From an uncultured Bacteroidales bacterium (lineage in GTDB: Bacteria > Bacteroidota > Bacteroidia > Bacteroidales > F082): a stretch of DNA of 64,000 bases. A program made the position numbers and the translations under genes. The notes under the pieces were generated by a model. That model worked only from the letters and a program-made list of their open reading frames with translations. It ran no database searches and was not told the origin of the DNA. This document shows, one piece after another, positions 52,254-61,584 of the stretch. The DNA is taken from the NCBI GenBank assembly GCA_946184615.1, contig CAMHFN010000001.1:62001-126000 (forward strand). Direction: 5' to 3'. Numbering within the stretch: position 1 is the first letter of the stretch; each line of letters opens with the position of its first letter.

Positions 52254-52718
52254 ATGAAACGGATTTTATTGTTTTTAGTCTTGTCGGGGCTGTTCGGATT
52301 CAGCGCATGCCATTCCCATAGGGACGGCAAAGTGTTAATTTCGAGAGTGTTTCCAACTTCGAGTTGGGAACGTTTTGATTATGTGGAGAAAGCTATTGAG
52401 ATAACCAAGCCCACGTCATACGATTTAGACCTCTCTGTCGTGTTTGGTCCAGACTATCCATTTGACTATTTCGCCATGTCTTTTGCCGTCTTTGACGATG
52501 AAGACCGTCCGCTTCGAGCTAGGAACTATCAGTTTTCCCTAAAAGATCACGATGGTATTTGGAAATCGGAGCTCTCCGAAGGCGGTTACCATTTCACCTT
52601 CCCCATCAACAATGAGCTGACGTTGACGGAGCCTGGGCAATACAAGTTCCAAATTGAAAACCGCATGCCCATTACACCTTTGCTGGACATAAAAGAAATT
52701 GCACTTATCGAAAAATAA
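52254..52718 (+). CDS. gldH: GldH-like lipoprotein
   Basis: A 154-residue lipoprotein (lipobox FSACHSH, cysteine near residue 19). A WERFDYVEKAIEITKP segment and RARNYQFSLKDHDGIWKSE resemble gliding-motility lipoprotein GldH. GldH is needed for gliding or T9SS-linked function in some Bacteroidota, but many non-gliding relatives keep it. It precedes the wza-like gene by 15 bases, so it is co-transcribed with polysaccharide-export genes. Confidence 0.7.
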   Translation: MKRILLFLVLSGLFGFSACHSHRDGKVLISRVFPTSSWERFDYVEKAIEITKPTSYDLDLSVVFGPDYPFDYFAMSFAVFDDEDRPLRARNYQFSLKDHDGIWKSELSEGGYHFTFPINNELTLTEPGQYKFQIENRMPITPLLDIKEIALIEK

Positions 52719-52733
52719 TCAACAAAATACTAT

Positions 52734-53543
52734 ATGAAGCAATATTTCAATCTCAACAAACTATGTCTGTTCGCCATCATCGGCGCTTTCGTGTTTTCAT
52801 CCTGTGTCCCACAAAAAAAGATGCTGCTCTTAAAAGAGATGGAGATGGCGGCTGAAAACAAATCCATTGACTATCAAAACGAAAGAACCTTAAATTACAA
52901 GATTCAGCCAGGCGACAATCTCTTCATCCGTGCTACGAGCATTATTGACGAAAAAACCTCTCTTCTCCTCAATGGCGGTGGAGCCTCGAGCAACTATTTG
53001 AATTCCGACGCTTCCATTTATTTGAACTCCTACACAGTCAACAAGGAAGGCTATATTGACTACCCACTAACAGGATTAGTAGAAGTGAGGAATCTCACTG
53101 TGGAACAGGTGAAAGAACGCTTGCAAAATGAGCTCTCGAAATACGTTAAAGAAGTTGCTTTGATGGTGAAACTTTCCAATTTTGACATCACCATCATCGG
53201 TGAAGTACACCGCCCTGGCAAATACAAAATCTATCAATCGGAAATCAACCTCATCGAAGCCATCGCCATGGCTAGCAATTTTACAAACTTCGCCAAGACG
53301 GAGTCTGTGAAATTAGTACGCCATACCGATAACGGCAATGAAATTGTCACTCTCGACCTAGGCAAAGCTGATATATTAAGCTCTCCATATTACTATTTGA
53401 AGCCCAATGACATCATCTATGTCGAACCACTGAAGTTCAAGCAATGGGGCTTCAGTTCTTTCCCCTACTCGACAGTACTGTCTGTCTTGTCGCTGGGTGT
53501 CACCATGGTCACGTTGTATTTGAATATGAAAAATAATTATTAA
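52734..53543 (+). CDS. Wza-like polysaccharide export lipoprotein
   Basis: A 269-residue outer-membrane polysaccharide-export protein. Lipobox FSSCVPQKK, a poly_export domain with NYKIQPGDNLFIRA and YIDYPLTGLVEVRNLTVEQV, an SLBB segment (FDITIIGEVHRPGKYKI), and a C-terminal membrane helix (about 245-262) like the Wza anchor in other Bacteroidota. It would form the export channel with the following Wzc-like kinase, three bases downstream. Confidence 0.9.
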   Translation: MKQYFNLNKLCLFAIIGAFVFSSCVPQKKMLLLKEMEMAAENKSIDYQNERTLNYKIQPGDNLFIRATSIIDEKTSLLLNGGGASSNYLNSDASIYLNSYTVNKEGYIDYPLTGLVEVRNLTVEQVKERLQNELSKYVKEVALMVKLSNFDITIIGEVHRPGKYKIYQSEINLIEAIAMASNFTNFAKTESVKLVRHTDNGNEIVTLDLGKADILSSPYYYLKPNDIIYVEPLKFKQWGFSSFPYSTVLSVLSLGVTMVTLYLNMKNNY

Positions 53544-53546
53544 AGT

Positions 53547-56048
53547 ATGAGCAACACACAAGAAAACCCCACTTACCGCGGACACGAGAAAGAAGAACAG
53601 TCTGTTGACATCAAGGCTCTGATTTTCATTTTTTTAAGCAAGTGGTATCTATTCCTTGCCTGTGTCATTATCGCCCTAGGAGGAGCATGGCTTTACAACC
53701 ACTTCTCTGCATCCCAATTTAGGGTAAGCGGCACCGTATTTATTAAAGATACATACTCAAGGTTCGACCCGACCTCCATTATGACTGGTGTGAACTATGG
53801 CAACATGCAAAACCTCGATAACGAAATTGCCATTTTGCAATCGTACAGCCTCAGCGAAAAGGTTATCAAACAGATGAATATAGAGGTAGCGTATTACAAT
53901 GTTGGCAGAATCAGAACGGCAGAAGCCTATAAAACCTCTCCTTTTACCGTAGAATTCAACAAAGAGATTCCACAAGCTGTGGGGCTTACCTATTACATCA
54001 CGATCAACGGAGACCAGGTCACACTGAAAGCGGATGCAAAAACTTATGCGCAATACGACTTTTCGACCGAACAGTTTGTCGTTCCTTACACAGAGGAGGA
54101 TATTCATATTGAAGGCGTTTACAAAGTAGGTGAATGGATCGACACCGGATACAACCGTTTCCTCATCTCTAAAAACGACCTCTATATACCCGAAAACGAC
54201 GACAATCGCAAGATGGCGTTTGTTTTCTTAGATTACTTGACACTTACAAGACGCATGAGATTTGCGGCAACAGCTATCACCAAACAAGCCTCCATTGTCG
54301 CCGTATCGATGACAGGTCCAAATACTAGAAAGATGGTGGAGTTTATCAATACACTGATGGACGAATACGTCAACCGCGGCTTGGAACGCAAAAACCAGGT
54401 TTCCGAAAACACCATCAAATTCATTGATGAACAATTGGAGCAGACAGCATCCGACCTCGGACGCGCTGAAATTGATTTGGAACAATTCCGTTCCTCCCAC
54501 GACTTGACCAATCTTAACGCTCAATCAACGCAAATCATTAATACTCTTCAGCAATTGGAGAAGGATCATGCCGAATTGGTAGTGAAGATGCAATACTACA
54601 AACGGTTGCAAAGCTATATGCAGGAGAACATCGACAACCCCGACAACCTTGCCGCACCTTCAGCCATGGGCATCAACGACCCCTTATTGAACAAATTGGT
54701 ACAAGACCTTGTCAACCTCAATCAACAAAAAGCACTCCAGCAACTAGCAGTCACTGATGAGCACCCCATTATTGTAAAACTTGACGAGCAAATCGTTACC
54801 ACCAAGAGAACCATTCTCGAAAACATCAACAATTTGGTTGAAAATACCCAATTAAGCCTCAATGATGTGGGCGCCCGTATCAGAAAAATCGAAAACGAAT
54901 CACGCAACCTTCCCCAAAAAGAGCGTATGCTGGTGAGTTATCAACGTCGTTTTACCTTAAGCCAAGAGACCTACAATTATTTGATGCAACGTAGAGCTGA
55001 AGCCCAAATCATTAAAGCCTCCAATACCGCCGACAATGAAGTCATCGACTATGCCAGTGTACAACGCGCCGCAAAGGTTGCCCCTCGTGCTATGGTAAAC
55101 TATATCATTGCCCTCGTTCTTGGCCTGCTGATCCCTGCCATCATCCTGTTATTAATCGACTTCTTTAACGATAAGATTCAAGGTAGGAAAGACGTAGAGA
55201 AAGCCACCAGCTTCCCGATCATTGGACAAATTGGTCAGATCAGCTCCAAAGATCCTTGCGTCGTTATCGAGAAACCCAAGTCGCCTACCGCTGAAGCATT
55301 CCGCTCCATCCGTACAAACATCGACTTCATTACCCAAGGCAAAGAAAAGAGCACGATTCTCGTCACTGGCGATATGCAAAGTGTTGGAAAGACTTTCAAC
55401 AGTATCAATATTGCATCCATTTACGCCCTCTATGGCAAGAAGACTCTGTTGCTTGGTTTCGACTTGCGCAAACCTAAACTTTTCCAAGAATTCGGCCTCA
55501 CCAACCACATTGGTTTGAGTTCATTCCTTTGCAACCAAAACTCTTTGGATGAAGTAATTCAAAGCACTGGACGTCTTGACAACCTCGACATCATCACTTC
55601 GGGTCCCATCCCGCCCAACCCTGCAGAGCTCATTGCTTCTGCAAAATGCGATGAACTGTTCCGTGAGCTGAAAGAAAGATACGATTACATCATCATCGAT
55701 ACGCCTCCTTTGGGTCTGGTGACTGATGCCTTCTTGCTGATGAAATACTCCGACGCCAACGTTTACATTGTTCGTCAAGGCCACACCAACAAGAACATCT
55801 TCGCCGGTATCATCAAGGATATTGAGGAGCGCGGCTTGAAGGTCAACATTGTCATTAACGGCATCCATCAACAAGGCAGCTATGGCTATGGCAAATACCG
55901 TTATGGATATGGTGGCTATGGTTATGGCTACGGTTATGGCTACGGCTATGGAAAATATGGCGAAGATAGTGCAATCTATTATGGTGAAGAAAGCTCCGAT
56001 GGAAAGAAGAAAAAGAAGCATCACCACCATCACCATAGCGACAATTAA
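53547..56048 (+). CDS. Wzc-like polysaccharide co-polymerase / tyrosine autokinase
   Basis: An 833-residue inner-membrane protein: Wzz domain with helices at about 28-48 and 515-535, a long coiled coil (280-500), and a cytoplasmic BY-kinase domain (from about 570). The Walker A reads GDMQSVGKT with K615, an atypical but acceptable form; Walker A' is IIDTPPLGLVTDA. The tail is a tyrosine/glycine-rich tract (about residues 785-812), the autophosphorylation cluster, followed by EDSAIYYGEESS, a lysine run and six natural histidines. It controls capsule or exopolysaccharide length and export. Confidence 0.92.
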   Translation: MSNTQENPTYRGHEKEEQSVDIKALIFIFLSKWYLFLACVIIALGGAWLYNHFSASQFRVSGTVFIKDTYSRFDPTSIMTGVNYGNMQNLDNEIAILQSYSLSEKVIKQMNIEVAYYNVGRIRTAEAYKTSPFTVEFNKEIPQAVGLTYYITINGDQVTLKADAKTYAQYDFSTEQFVVPYTEEDIHIEGVYKVGEWIDTGYNRFLISKNDLYIPENDDNRKMAFVFLDYLTLTRRMRFAATAITKQASIVAVSMTGPNTRKMVEFINTLMDEYVNRGLERKNQVSENTIKFIDEQLEQTASDLGRAEIDLEQFRSSHDLTNLNAQSTQIINTLQQLEKDHAELVVKMQYYKRLQSYMQENIDNPDNLAAPSAMGINDPLLNKLVQDLVNLNQQKALQQLAVTDEHPIIVKLDEQIVTTKRTILENINNLVENTQLSLNDVGARIRKIENESRNLPQKERMLVSYQRRFTLSQETYNYLMQRRAEAQIIKASNTADNEVIDYASVQRAAKVAPRAMVNYIIALVLGLLIPAIILLLIDFFNDKIQGRKDVEKATSFPIIGQIGQISSKDPCVVIEKPKSPTAEAFRSIRTNIDFITQGKEKSTILVTGDMQSVGKTFNSINIASIYALYGKKTLLLGFDLRKPKLFQEFGLTNHIGLSSFLCNQNSLDEVIQSTGRLDNLDIITSGPIPPNPAELIASAKCDELFRELKERYDYIIIDTPPLGLVTDAFLLMKYSDANVYIVRQGHTNKNIFAGIIKDIEERGLKVNIVINGIHQQGSYGYGKYRYGYGGYGYGYGYGYGYGKYGEDSAIYYGEESSDGKKKKKHHHHHHSDN

Positions 56049-56054
56049 ATAAAG

Positions 56055-56579
56055 ATGGCCGCTGAGACTGACAAATTACCATGGTATGCCTTGTATGTCC
56101 ATTCAAGAGCTGAGAAAAAAGTATATGAACAGCTGGTGAAAAGGGGATACGAGGCTTACCTTCCTCTCGTTGTGAAGATGAAAAAATGGAGCGACCGATT
56201 GAAGAAAGTGGAAGAACCTTTGTTCAAGTCGTATTTGTTTGTCAGGGCAGATATTCGGTATTATTTCCATGTACTTGACATTCCAGGCATCACACGGTTT
56301 GTCAGCTTTGAGAGACAAGCCGTTGTCGTTCCGGAAAACCAGATCAACGCCATCAAGAAATACTGCAACGACTACACTGATGATGACAGTCAACCACAAG
56401 AAGTTGAGCTTCATGAAGGTCAATTGGTTAGGATAATAAACGGACCCATGGCTGGATTAATGGGCCGATTGGCTCCTATCGACAACAAAAAAAGGCTGAT
56501 TGTCTACATCGATTCTGTTGGCCAATATCTGCCAATCCATATTTCCCGCACCAGGGTAGAACCCGTGTATTTTAATTAG
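56055..56579 (+). CDS. UpxY/NusG-like transcription antiterminator
   Basis: A 174-residue NusG-family protein with the N-terminal NGN domain (WYALYVHSRAEKKVYEQL, KKWSDRLKKVEEPLFKSYLFVR) and a C-terminal KOW domain (VRIINGPMAGLMGRL). In Bacteroides, UpxY proteins promote read-through of capsule operons and are normally the first gene; here it follows wzc by six bases. It may act on this operon's downstream part or on another capsule locus. Confidence 0.9.
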   Translation: MAAETDKLPWYALYVHSRAEKKVYEQLVKRGYEAYLPLVVKMKKWSDRLKKVEEPLFKSYLFVRADIRYYFHVLDIPGITRFVSFERQAVVVPENQINAIKKYCNDYTDDDSQPQEVELHEGQLVRIINGPMAGLMGRLAPIDNKKRLIVYIDSVGQYLPIHISRTRVEPVYFN

Positions 56580-56604
56580 AAGTCAGAATTTAATAGACAT
56601 AAAA

Positions 56605-57519
56605 ATGAACACAGAAAGAACATCATCAACAAAACCGAAAGGTTGGCTATACGCCACGCTCGGTGTGCTGGCACTCATCATTATCGGCTTGTCATGCTGG
56701 TTGATTTCATTGAAGAGCAATCTGAGCACTTTGGAAAGCGAAAAAGAGCAACAAAAAGCCGACTTCCAGGCCGAGGTTGACAGTCTAGTCAAGGTACACA
56801 ATGAGTTAAAAGCCAACTATGGCGAACTCAGCAGCCAGTTGGCTGAAAAAGACAGTATCATTTTGGCCAATGCGGAAGAGATTAAGCAGTTGCTGGAAAC
56901 GCAATGGGACTACAACCGAGTCAAGAAACAAGTAAATGAACTGCAAGCTATTTCGCAGCGATACATCCACCAACTGGATTCGTTATATGTGGTGAACGAG
57001 CAACTGGTGGCTGAGAACGAACGCATCCGCGAAGAAGTACAGGAAGAACGCAAGCAGAACAGAACGCTTCAGCGTCAGAAGGAAGAGTTAACCACTAAGG
57101 TCAATCTTGCCTCCACTTTGCGCATTTACAACTTGACCGCTGATGCCGTTCGTTTCAAAGGGGGCAGCCAAGAGACCGAGACCGACAAGTCAAGAAGGGC
57201 GGAGCGCATACGCGTTTCATTCACCATTGGACAAAACGACCTCGTTGAGGCGGGAACCAAGACCTTCTACATGCGTATTGCCGACCCGAGTAAAAACATC
57301 ATCTGTAAAGGCATGGGTGATGAATATGCTTTCATGTACCAAGGCGAACTGCTTCAATACACCGAGAAGATTCAAGTCAATTACGACAACAGCGAAAAAG
57401 ATGTCCGTGCCTATTATATCAAGCCTACAGATAAAGAGATGCTTCCAGGCTACTATTTTGTCGACATCTATGACAACAACAACAATTTAGTAGGACAGAC
57501 CTCGTTCAACTTAAGATAA
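56605..57519 (+). CDS. Coiled-coil inner-membrane protein
   Basis: A 304-residue protein with one N-terminal membrane helix (about 14-35), a long coiled coil (about 36-170) with many Gln/Glu/Lys residues, and a C-terminal globular beta-rich domain (about 175-304) containing FYMRIADPSKNIICKGMG. No named family was recognised. As the last gene of the export operon it may be a periplasmic scaffold. It ends six bases from the convergent recO with no terminator between. Confidence 0.7.
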   Translation: MNTERTSSTKPKGWLYATLGVLALIIIGLSCWLISLKSNLSTLESEKEQQKADFQAEVDSLVKVHNELKANYGELSSQLAEKDSIILANAEEIKQLLETQWDYNRVKKQVNELQAISQRYIHQLDSLYVVNEQLVAENERIREEVQEERKQNRTLQRQKEELTTKVNLASTLRIYNLTADAVRFKGGSQETETDKSRRAERIRVSFTIGQNDLVEAGTKTFYMRIADPSKNIICKGMGDEYAFMYQGELLQYTEKIQVNYDNSEKDVRAYYIKPTDKEMLPGYYFVDIYDNNNNLVGQTSFNLR

Positions 57520-57525
57520 TCTTAT

Positions 57526-58251
57526 TCAACGAAGCACCTCTTTTAATACCTCATGCGACTGCAAGCTCTTCAGCACGGGAGCATGCAGTCGCATGAATGT
57601 TAATATCCCGTCAATCAGAGCGTTACGTTGAACTCCTGTCATAGGCACTAAAGAAAGCTCATTGATACCGAGATTCAACATACATGACAAGCATCTACTA
57701 TTCGACTCATCCAAATAATACGGATGTATCGGTGGTGTCATCACAAATTGCCCTTCCATCATGTCAAAAAGAGCGTGTTCTCTATAATTGGATTGTGGAT
57801 AAAAGCCCAAAAAACGACTTAACTCAAGCGTGAAATAAAGAGGAAAATTTGCATAGCCTGTCTCTACTAAATCCAGCCACTCTACAGAATGGAAAACAAA
57901 ATGATAAAGCGTTTCATTTCGTTCCTGTTGAGTCAGAGTATGAGACAACAAATCTGAAAGATAAATCAAAATTGCACTTTTATATAGGTTTGTAGTTGCC
58001 GTTCGATAAAAATAGGATAATTCCACATCTTTGATATACCCTATTCCATCTTTCACCGACTTGTTATTCTGTACGAACTGCAAAAATGTCATCGGTTGGA
58101 AAAAAGCAGCACGATTTTTCGAGGTCTTCCCCCTAACCCCCTTTACCATAAATGTTTGCAATCCGTTTTCAAGAGTGAATATTTTCACGATGAGGCTCGT
58201 ATCACCATAGCGTATGGATTGCAAAACGAAGCCTTGGCTTTTGTCGTTCAT
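57526..58251 (-). CDS. recO: DNA repair protein RecO
   Basis: A 241-residue RecO. An N-terminal OB-fold (LQSIRYGDTSLIVKIFTLENG, MVKGVRGKTSKNRAAFFQP) is followed by the helical domain. The C-terminal CxxC (CLSCML) may be the remnant of a zinc site that has four cysteines in many RecO proteins. It loads RecA onto SSB-coated DNA with RecR. The ATG overlaps the porZ stop by one base; the longer frame (to 58365) is porZ in another frame. Confidence 0.85.
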   Translation of the reverse strand: MNDKSQGFVLQSIRYGDTSLIVKIFTLENGLQTFMVKGVRGKTSKNRAAFFQPMTFLQFVQNNKSVKDGIGYIKDVELSYFYRTATTNLYKSAILIYLSDLLSHTLTQQERNETLYHFVFHSVEWLDLVETGYANFPLYFTLELSRFLGFYPQSNYREHALFDMMEGQFVMTPPIHPYYLDESNSRCLSCMLNLGINELSLVPMTGVQRNALIDGILTFMRLHAPVLKSLQSHEVLKEVLR

Positions 58252-60590
58252 CAGTTCATAATCAAGATTTTGGTGGCATAGCGCTGCAAGGCATCCTGAG
58301 TGCTGACAAACACCAAATAAATCCCTGGAAGCACCTTTTGTCCATCGAGGGTGGTACAATCCCACACGGCCTGACCACCTTCAGCAATAAGTTCGGTGAC
58401 AAAAGCCCCATCCACAGTAGTAATCCGCACCAGAGCATCCTCCACGAGGCCTTTGATGCCCACATAGCCACTATAACCAGGTCTAACAGGGTTAGGATAA
58501 GCGACAACATCCGTATTGGTAGAGCCTCCAGGAGTAGCTGAACCGCGATAAGAAATCACACCCAATTCAGTACCAAAGAACACTTCTCCGTCATCATTTA
58601 TCACCATAGAACTCACAGAGTTGGAGGGCAACGGACTATTCGTAGTATTGAAATTCAACAACTGAGTCCTACAATCGGGTGACATTTCAAACACACCGGT
58701 TTCAAGACCAAACCACTTATTGTTATTACCATCGACGGCAATGCTGAGCACACTAATCTCATTGAAGAGCGGATCGGCCTGCCCCGTACCGTCATTACGA
58801 GGCACCAGCACAACACTGGCATCATAATGGTCTTCACTGAAGATCTTCCTACTGTCAGCAAACGAGCAGGGACCACTGTCTGTTCCTAGCCATACAGTCC
58901 CGTTCCGGTCAACTGCGAAACAATTCACATTGGAGCCAGAAATTCCGCCTTGTCCCGCAACACAACGCAACAGTTTCACTTGGTCGTCAGATTTATCGTC
59001 TAGGGTACCATTTTCATTGAAAACGATGACCTTATCATCACTACCAAGACGTCTAATAATCCATTTATAATCGTTATTGTCAATCATCATGACCGAAATG
59101 TCGACTCCGTTGTTGACACCACCCATATTATAAGATCGCCATTGTCCGTTACGATCCATGACGGAAAGCAGGTTGTTGGCGCCGGAATTTGCGACCCACA
59201 GGTTGCCATGGCTATCAAACGCCAACCCACTGACCATGGTGTATTTCGTATTTGATACCCAAGGTTCAAGACTGCTGTTCGTATTATCGAAACGTTTCAC
59301 AAAGGCATCGTTTTGGAATTTTAGGACACCGTGCCCCCATGTACCCACATAGGTCACCGTAGTATCCATAGGGTCTGTAGCCGCACACACAAAATCGGTA
59401 ATGTTTTCATCGTTGATAAAGGGGACGTTACTCCGATTGAGGTTGGTCCACCAATTGCCATCGAAATGGCTGACACCATCCCTTGAATAGAGTTTTGCCC
59501 AGTCAGGAGCATGACCACCAGCAGCGATCCATACATGTTTTCCCAATGTACTAAGCGCAAAAACGTTCTTGCTATAGGGCCCGTTAGGCTGAAGTGGTTC
59601 CATGTTCCAGCTGTCATGGGCATGAATCAGACCCTGACGTTGGCTACCAATCCAATAGGAACCGTCATCATCAAGCAATGCTGAATTGGGACGCAAAGAA
59701 ATCTCGTTGTTATAAATACGATCAACCTTCTGAAACGACGCATCAAACACATCAACATTGCTATAGCACGAAACAAGCAACTTGTCTCCGACAACGCGGA
59801 GTTCACGCTTGTCAGAAGTATACGAGGGGTCGAAATGGCTCCATTGTTGGCCATCGAACACAAATAACGTGTCCCCGTCATATTCCTCGTTCGTGTAACT
59901 CAACAAAAGTTTACCGGCAAAGGTCTCCATTTCTTTATAACCCAGGTTCTTGTGAATCAATGAATTATCAAACGACCAAGAGGAAAAATCGGCCAAAGTA
60001 TTGCTACCCTCTACAGCGTAATAAAGGCCATTATCGGTAGACGCATAGATCTTCCCATTAAAAAAGGCGACATCGGTAACATTTACCGCATCACCGTTAT
60101 TTCCTATATAATAGGTGTCCTTGACTTCCTGCTTTTTCAAATCAAGCACCACGATGCCGAAACCACAAGCAAGATAAGCCAAATCCTCTTTAAAAGTGAT
60201 GTTGTTGATGGTTTTATTACCCAAAATACTTTTATCCTTGATATCACTCATATTGAAAACCTTGCCTTGCTTGTCAATCAAATCGATATTTGCATTGGAA
60301 TAGGCAACGACCAAAAGGTCAAGGGTCGTATTGCGTCGAATTTTTGAAATGCCAATGTCCGACAATAGATTAATTTTGTTAAGAATACGGAGGCTATTAT
60401 CCTCTGTATCGTATGTAAAGAGCTCATAATCCGTGGCAGCATAGACTTTGTGCCCCAAAATCTCAACACCGATAACGTTTTGATAAGGCATGTGGGTACG
60501 CCAGTTTCCAATGGCCACACCGTTTTGAGCTAAAACATTGATTTCTATTAATATAGCAAGAGTTAAGAAAAGCAGTTTCAAGCGTTTCAT
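58251..60590 (-). CDS. porZ: PorZ-type T9SS component
   Basis: A 779-residue exported protein: signal peptide (cleaved after NVLAQ), two beta-propeller domains of two-component-regulator type (WRTHMPYQNVIGVEI near the start and many W-G/D-x-L-x-V/T repeats), and a C-terminal type A sorting domain (VVAYPNPVRPGYSG, then PGIYLVFVS). PorZ delivers anionic lipopolysaccharide to the T9SS sortase at the cell surface. The start is ATG 60590, beginning the signal peptide. It is co-transcribed with recO. Confidence 0.88.
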   Translation of the reverse strand: MKRLKLLFLTLAILIEINVLAQNGVAIGNWRTHMPYQNVIGVEILGHKVYAATDYELFTYDTEDNSLRILNKINLLSDIGISKIRRNTTLDLLVVAYSNANIDLIDKQGKVFNMSDIKDKSILGNKTINNITFKEDLAYLACGFGIVVLDLKKQEVKDTYYIGNNGDAVNVTDVAFFNGKIYASTDNGLYYAVEGSNTLADFSSWSFDNSLIHKNLGYKEMETFAGKLLLSYTNEEYDGDTLFVFDGQQWSHFDPSYTSDKRELRVVGDKLLVSCYSNVDVFDASFQKVDRIYNNEISLRPNSALLDDDGSYWIGSQRQGLIHAHDSWNMEPLQPNGPYSKNVFALSTLGKHVWIAAGGHAPDWAKLYSRDGVSHFDGNWWTNLNRSNVPFINDENITDFVCAATDPMDTTVTYVGTWGHGVLKFQNDAFVKRFDNTNSSLEPWVSNTKYTMVSGLAFDSHGNLWVANSGANNLLSVMDRNGQWRSYNMGGVNNGVDISVMMIDNNDYKWIIRRLGSDDKVIVFNENGTLDDKSDDQVKLLRCVAGQGGISGSNVNCFAVDRNGTVWLGTDSGPCSFADSRKIFSEDHYDASVVLVPRNDGTGQADPLFNEISVLSIAVDGNNNKWFGLETGVFEMSPDCRTQLLNFNTTNSPLPSNSVSSMVINDDGEVFFGTELGVISYRGSATPGGSTNTDVVAYPNPVRPGYSGYVGIKGLVEDALVRITTVDGAFVTELIAEGGQAVWDCTTLDGQKVLPGIYLVFVSTQDALQRYATKILIMN

Positions 60591-60613
60591 AGGATAACAA
60601 TATTTTTGAGCGA

Positions 60614-60621
60614 TAAAGATA
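60614..60621 (-). promoter_or_regulatory. -7-like element of porZ
   Basis: TATCTTTA on the minus strand (last base differs from TAnnTTTG), 23 bases before the ATG. Confidence 0.4.
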
Positions 60622-60642
60622 CGATGTTTTTTTGAACCCTGC

Positions 60643-60672
60643 TTGAATATCACGAGAAAAATCGTATTTTTG
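60643..60672 (+). promoter_or_regulatory. Promoter of tRNA-Arg
   Basis: TTG (60643-60645), 19 bases, then TATTTTTG (60665-60672), ending 11 bases before the tRNA; same spacing as the tRNA-Phe promoter. Confidence 0.7.
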
Positions 60673-60683
60673 CCTCCGAAAAA

Positions 60684-60755
60684 GGCCCTATAGTTCAAGG
60701 GATAGAACGGAAGTTTCCTAAACTTTAAATCTAGGTTCGAGTCCTAGTGGGGCTA
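60684..60755 (+). tRNA. tRNA-Arg (CCT)
   Basis: A 72-base cloverleaf: acceptor GGCCCTA with TGGGGCT (two G/U pairs including position 1-72), discriminator A at 60755, anticodon loop TTCCTAA giving anticodon CCT, T-arm CTAGG-TTCGAGT-CCTAG. CCA is not encoded. The last three bases coincide with the stop codon of the convergent xth gene. Confidence 0.9.
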
Positions 60756-61514
60756 CTTCAAATCAAGCACGATCGGGCAATGGTCCGAATGCATCACTTC
60801 AGGGAGAATGTCAACAGCGTTGATATTCTCCTTTAAGTTTTCAGTCACAATATGATAATCGATACGCCAGCCGAGGTTCTTAGCACGGGCGCCCGCCCGG
60901 AAGCTCCACCAGCTATAACGGTTGGGTTCCTTCACCAATTGGCGGAAACTGTCAACATAGCCATCGCTGAGGAAATCGGTCATCCATTGCCGTTCCTCGG
61001 GCAGGAAACCTGATGAGGTATCATGTTTCCGCGGGTTGTTGATGTCGATATCCTCATGGCAGATATTATAGTCGCCCGAAAGGACCAATTGGGGCCGCGA
61101 CTTGCGAAGTTCATTCACATATTGGCGAAAGAAGTCGAGCCAGGTCATTTTAAACGCCTGACGTTCGTCACCCGTAGTGCCTGAAGGATGATACACGCTG
61201 ACGACCGAAAGATCGCCGAAGTCTGCACGCAAGAAACGTCCCTCATTATCGTAAAGCGGGTTTCCCATGCCATACACCACATGATCGGGTTGGGTTTTGG
61301 TGATTAATCCGACACCGCTATACCCTTTTTTCTGGGCTGGAAACCAATAATGATAATAGCCCATCATCTCAAAATCCATTACGGGTATTTGATCAGGGGT
61401 GGCTTTCAATTCCTGAAAGCAGAGCACTTCAGGTTGGTAATCGTTAATCCACTGCAACAAACCCTTGCCGATGGCGGAGCGAATGCCGTTGACATTGTAG
61501 CTGACAATTTTCAT
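60753..61514 (-). CDS. xth: Exodeoxyribonuclease III (AP endonuclease)
   Basis: A 253-residue ExoIII/AP-endonuclease with the full family pattern: SYNVNGIRSA, LCFQELKATPDQIP (metal-binding Glu), SVYHPSG, LSGDYNICHEDID, WRIDYHIVTENL and the final SDHCPIVLDLK with the catalytic His. It cuts at abasic sites in base-excision repair. Its TAG stop overlaps the 3' three bases of the tRNA-Arg on the other strand, so the gene cannot be extended there. Confidence 0.95.
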   Translation of the reverse strand: MKIVSYNVNGIRSAIGKGLLQWINDYQPEVLCFQELKATPDQIPVMDFEMMGYYHYWFPAQKKGYSGVGLITKTQPDHVVYGMGNPLYDNEGRFLRADFGDLSVVSVYHPSGTTGDERQAFKMTWLDFFRQYVNELRKSRPQLVLSGDYNICHEDIDINNPRKHDTSSGFLPEERQWMTDFLSDGYVDSFRQLVKEPNRYSWWSFRAGARAKNLGWRIDYHIVTENLKENINAVDILPEVMHSDHCPIVLDLK

Positions 61515-61534
61515 ATTCCTTAATATTAAAGGTA

Positions 61535-61542
61535 CAAAGATA
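61535..61542 (-). promoter_or_regulatory. -7 element of xth
   Basis: TATCTTTG on the minus strand, 20 bases before the ATG. Confidence 0.6.
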
Positions 61543-61555
61543 GAAAAAGATTTTT

Positions 61556-61563
61556 TATTTTAG
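61556..61563 (+). promoter_or_regulatory. Possible -7 element of the CLC gene
   Basis: TATTTTAG, one mismatch to TAnnTTTG, 21 bases before the GTG start. Confidence 0.35.
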
Positions 61564-61584
61564 CCGCCTAAAAACAAATGAACC

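Noticed and set aside
56022-56039. Hexahistidine as vector or tag contamination
   Set aside because: Mixed CAT/CAC codons, natural continuation SDN and stop, and normal operon spacing to the next gene argue for a native tail.
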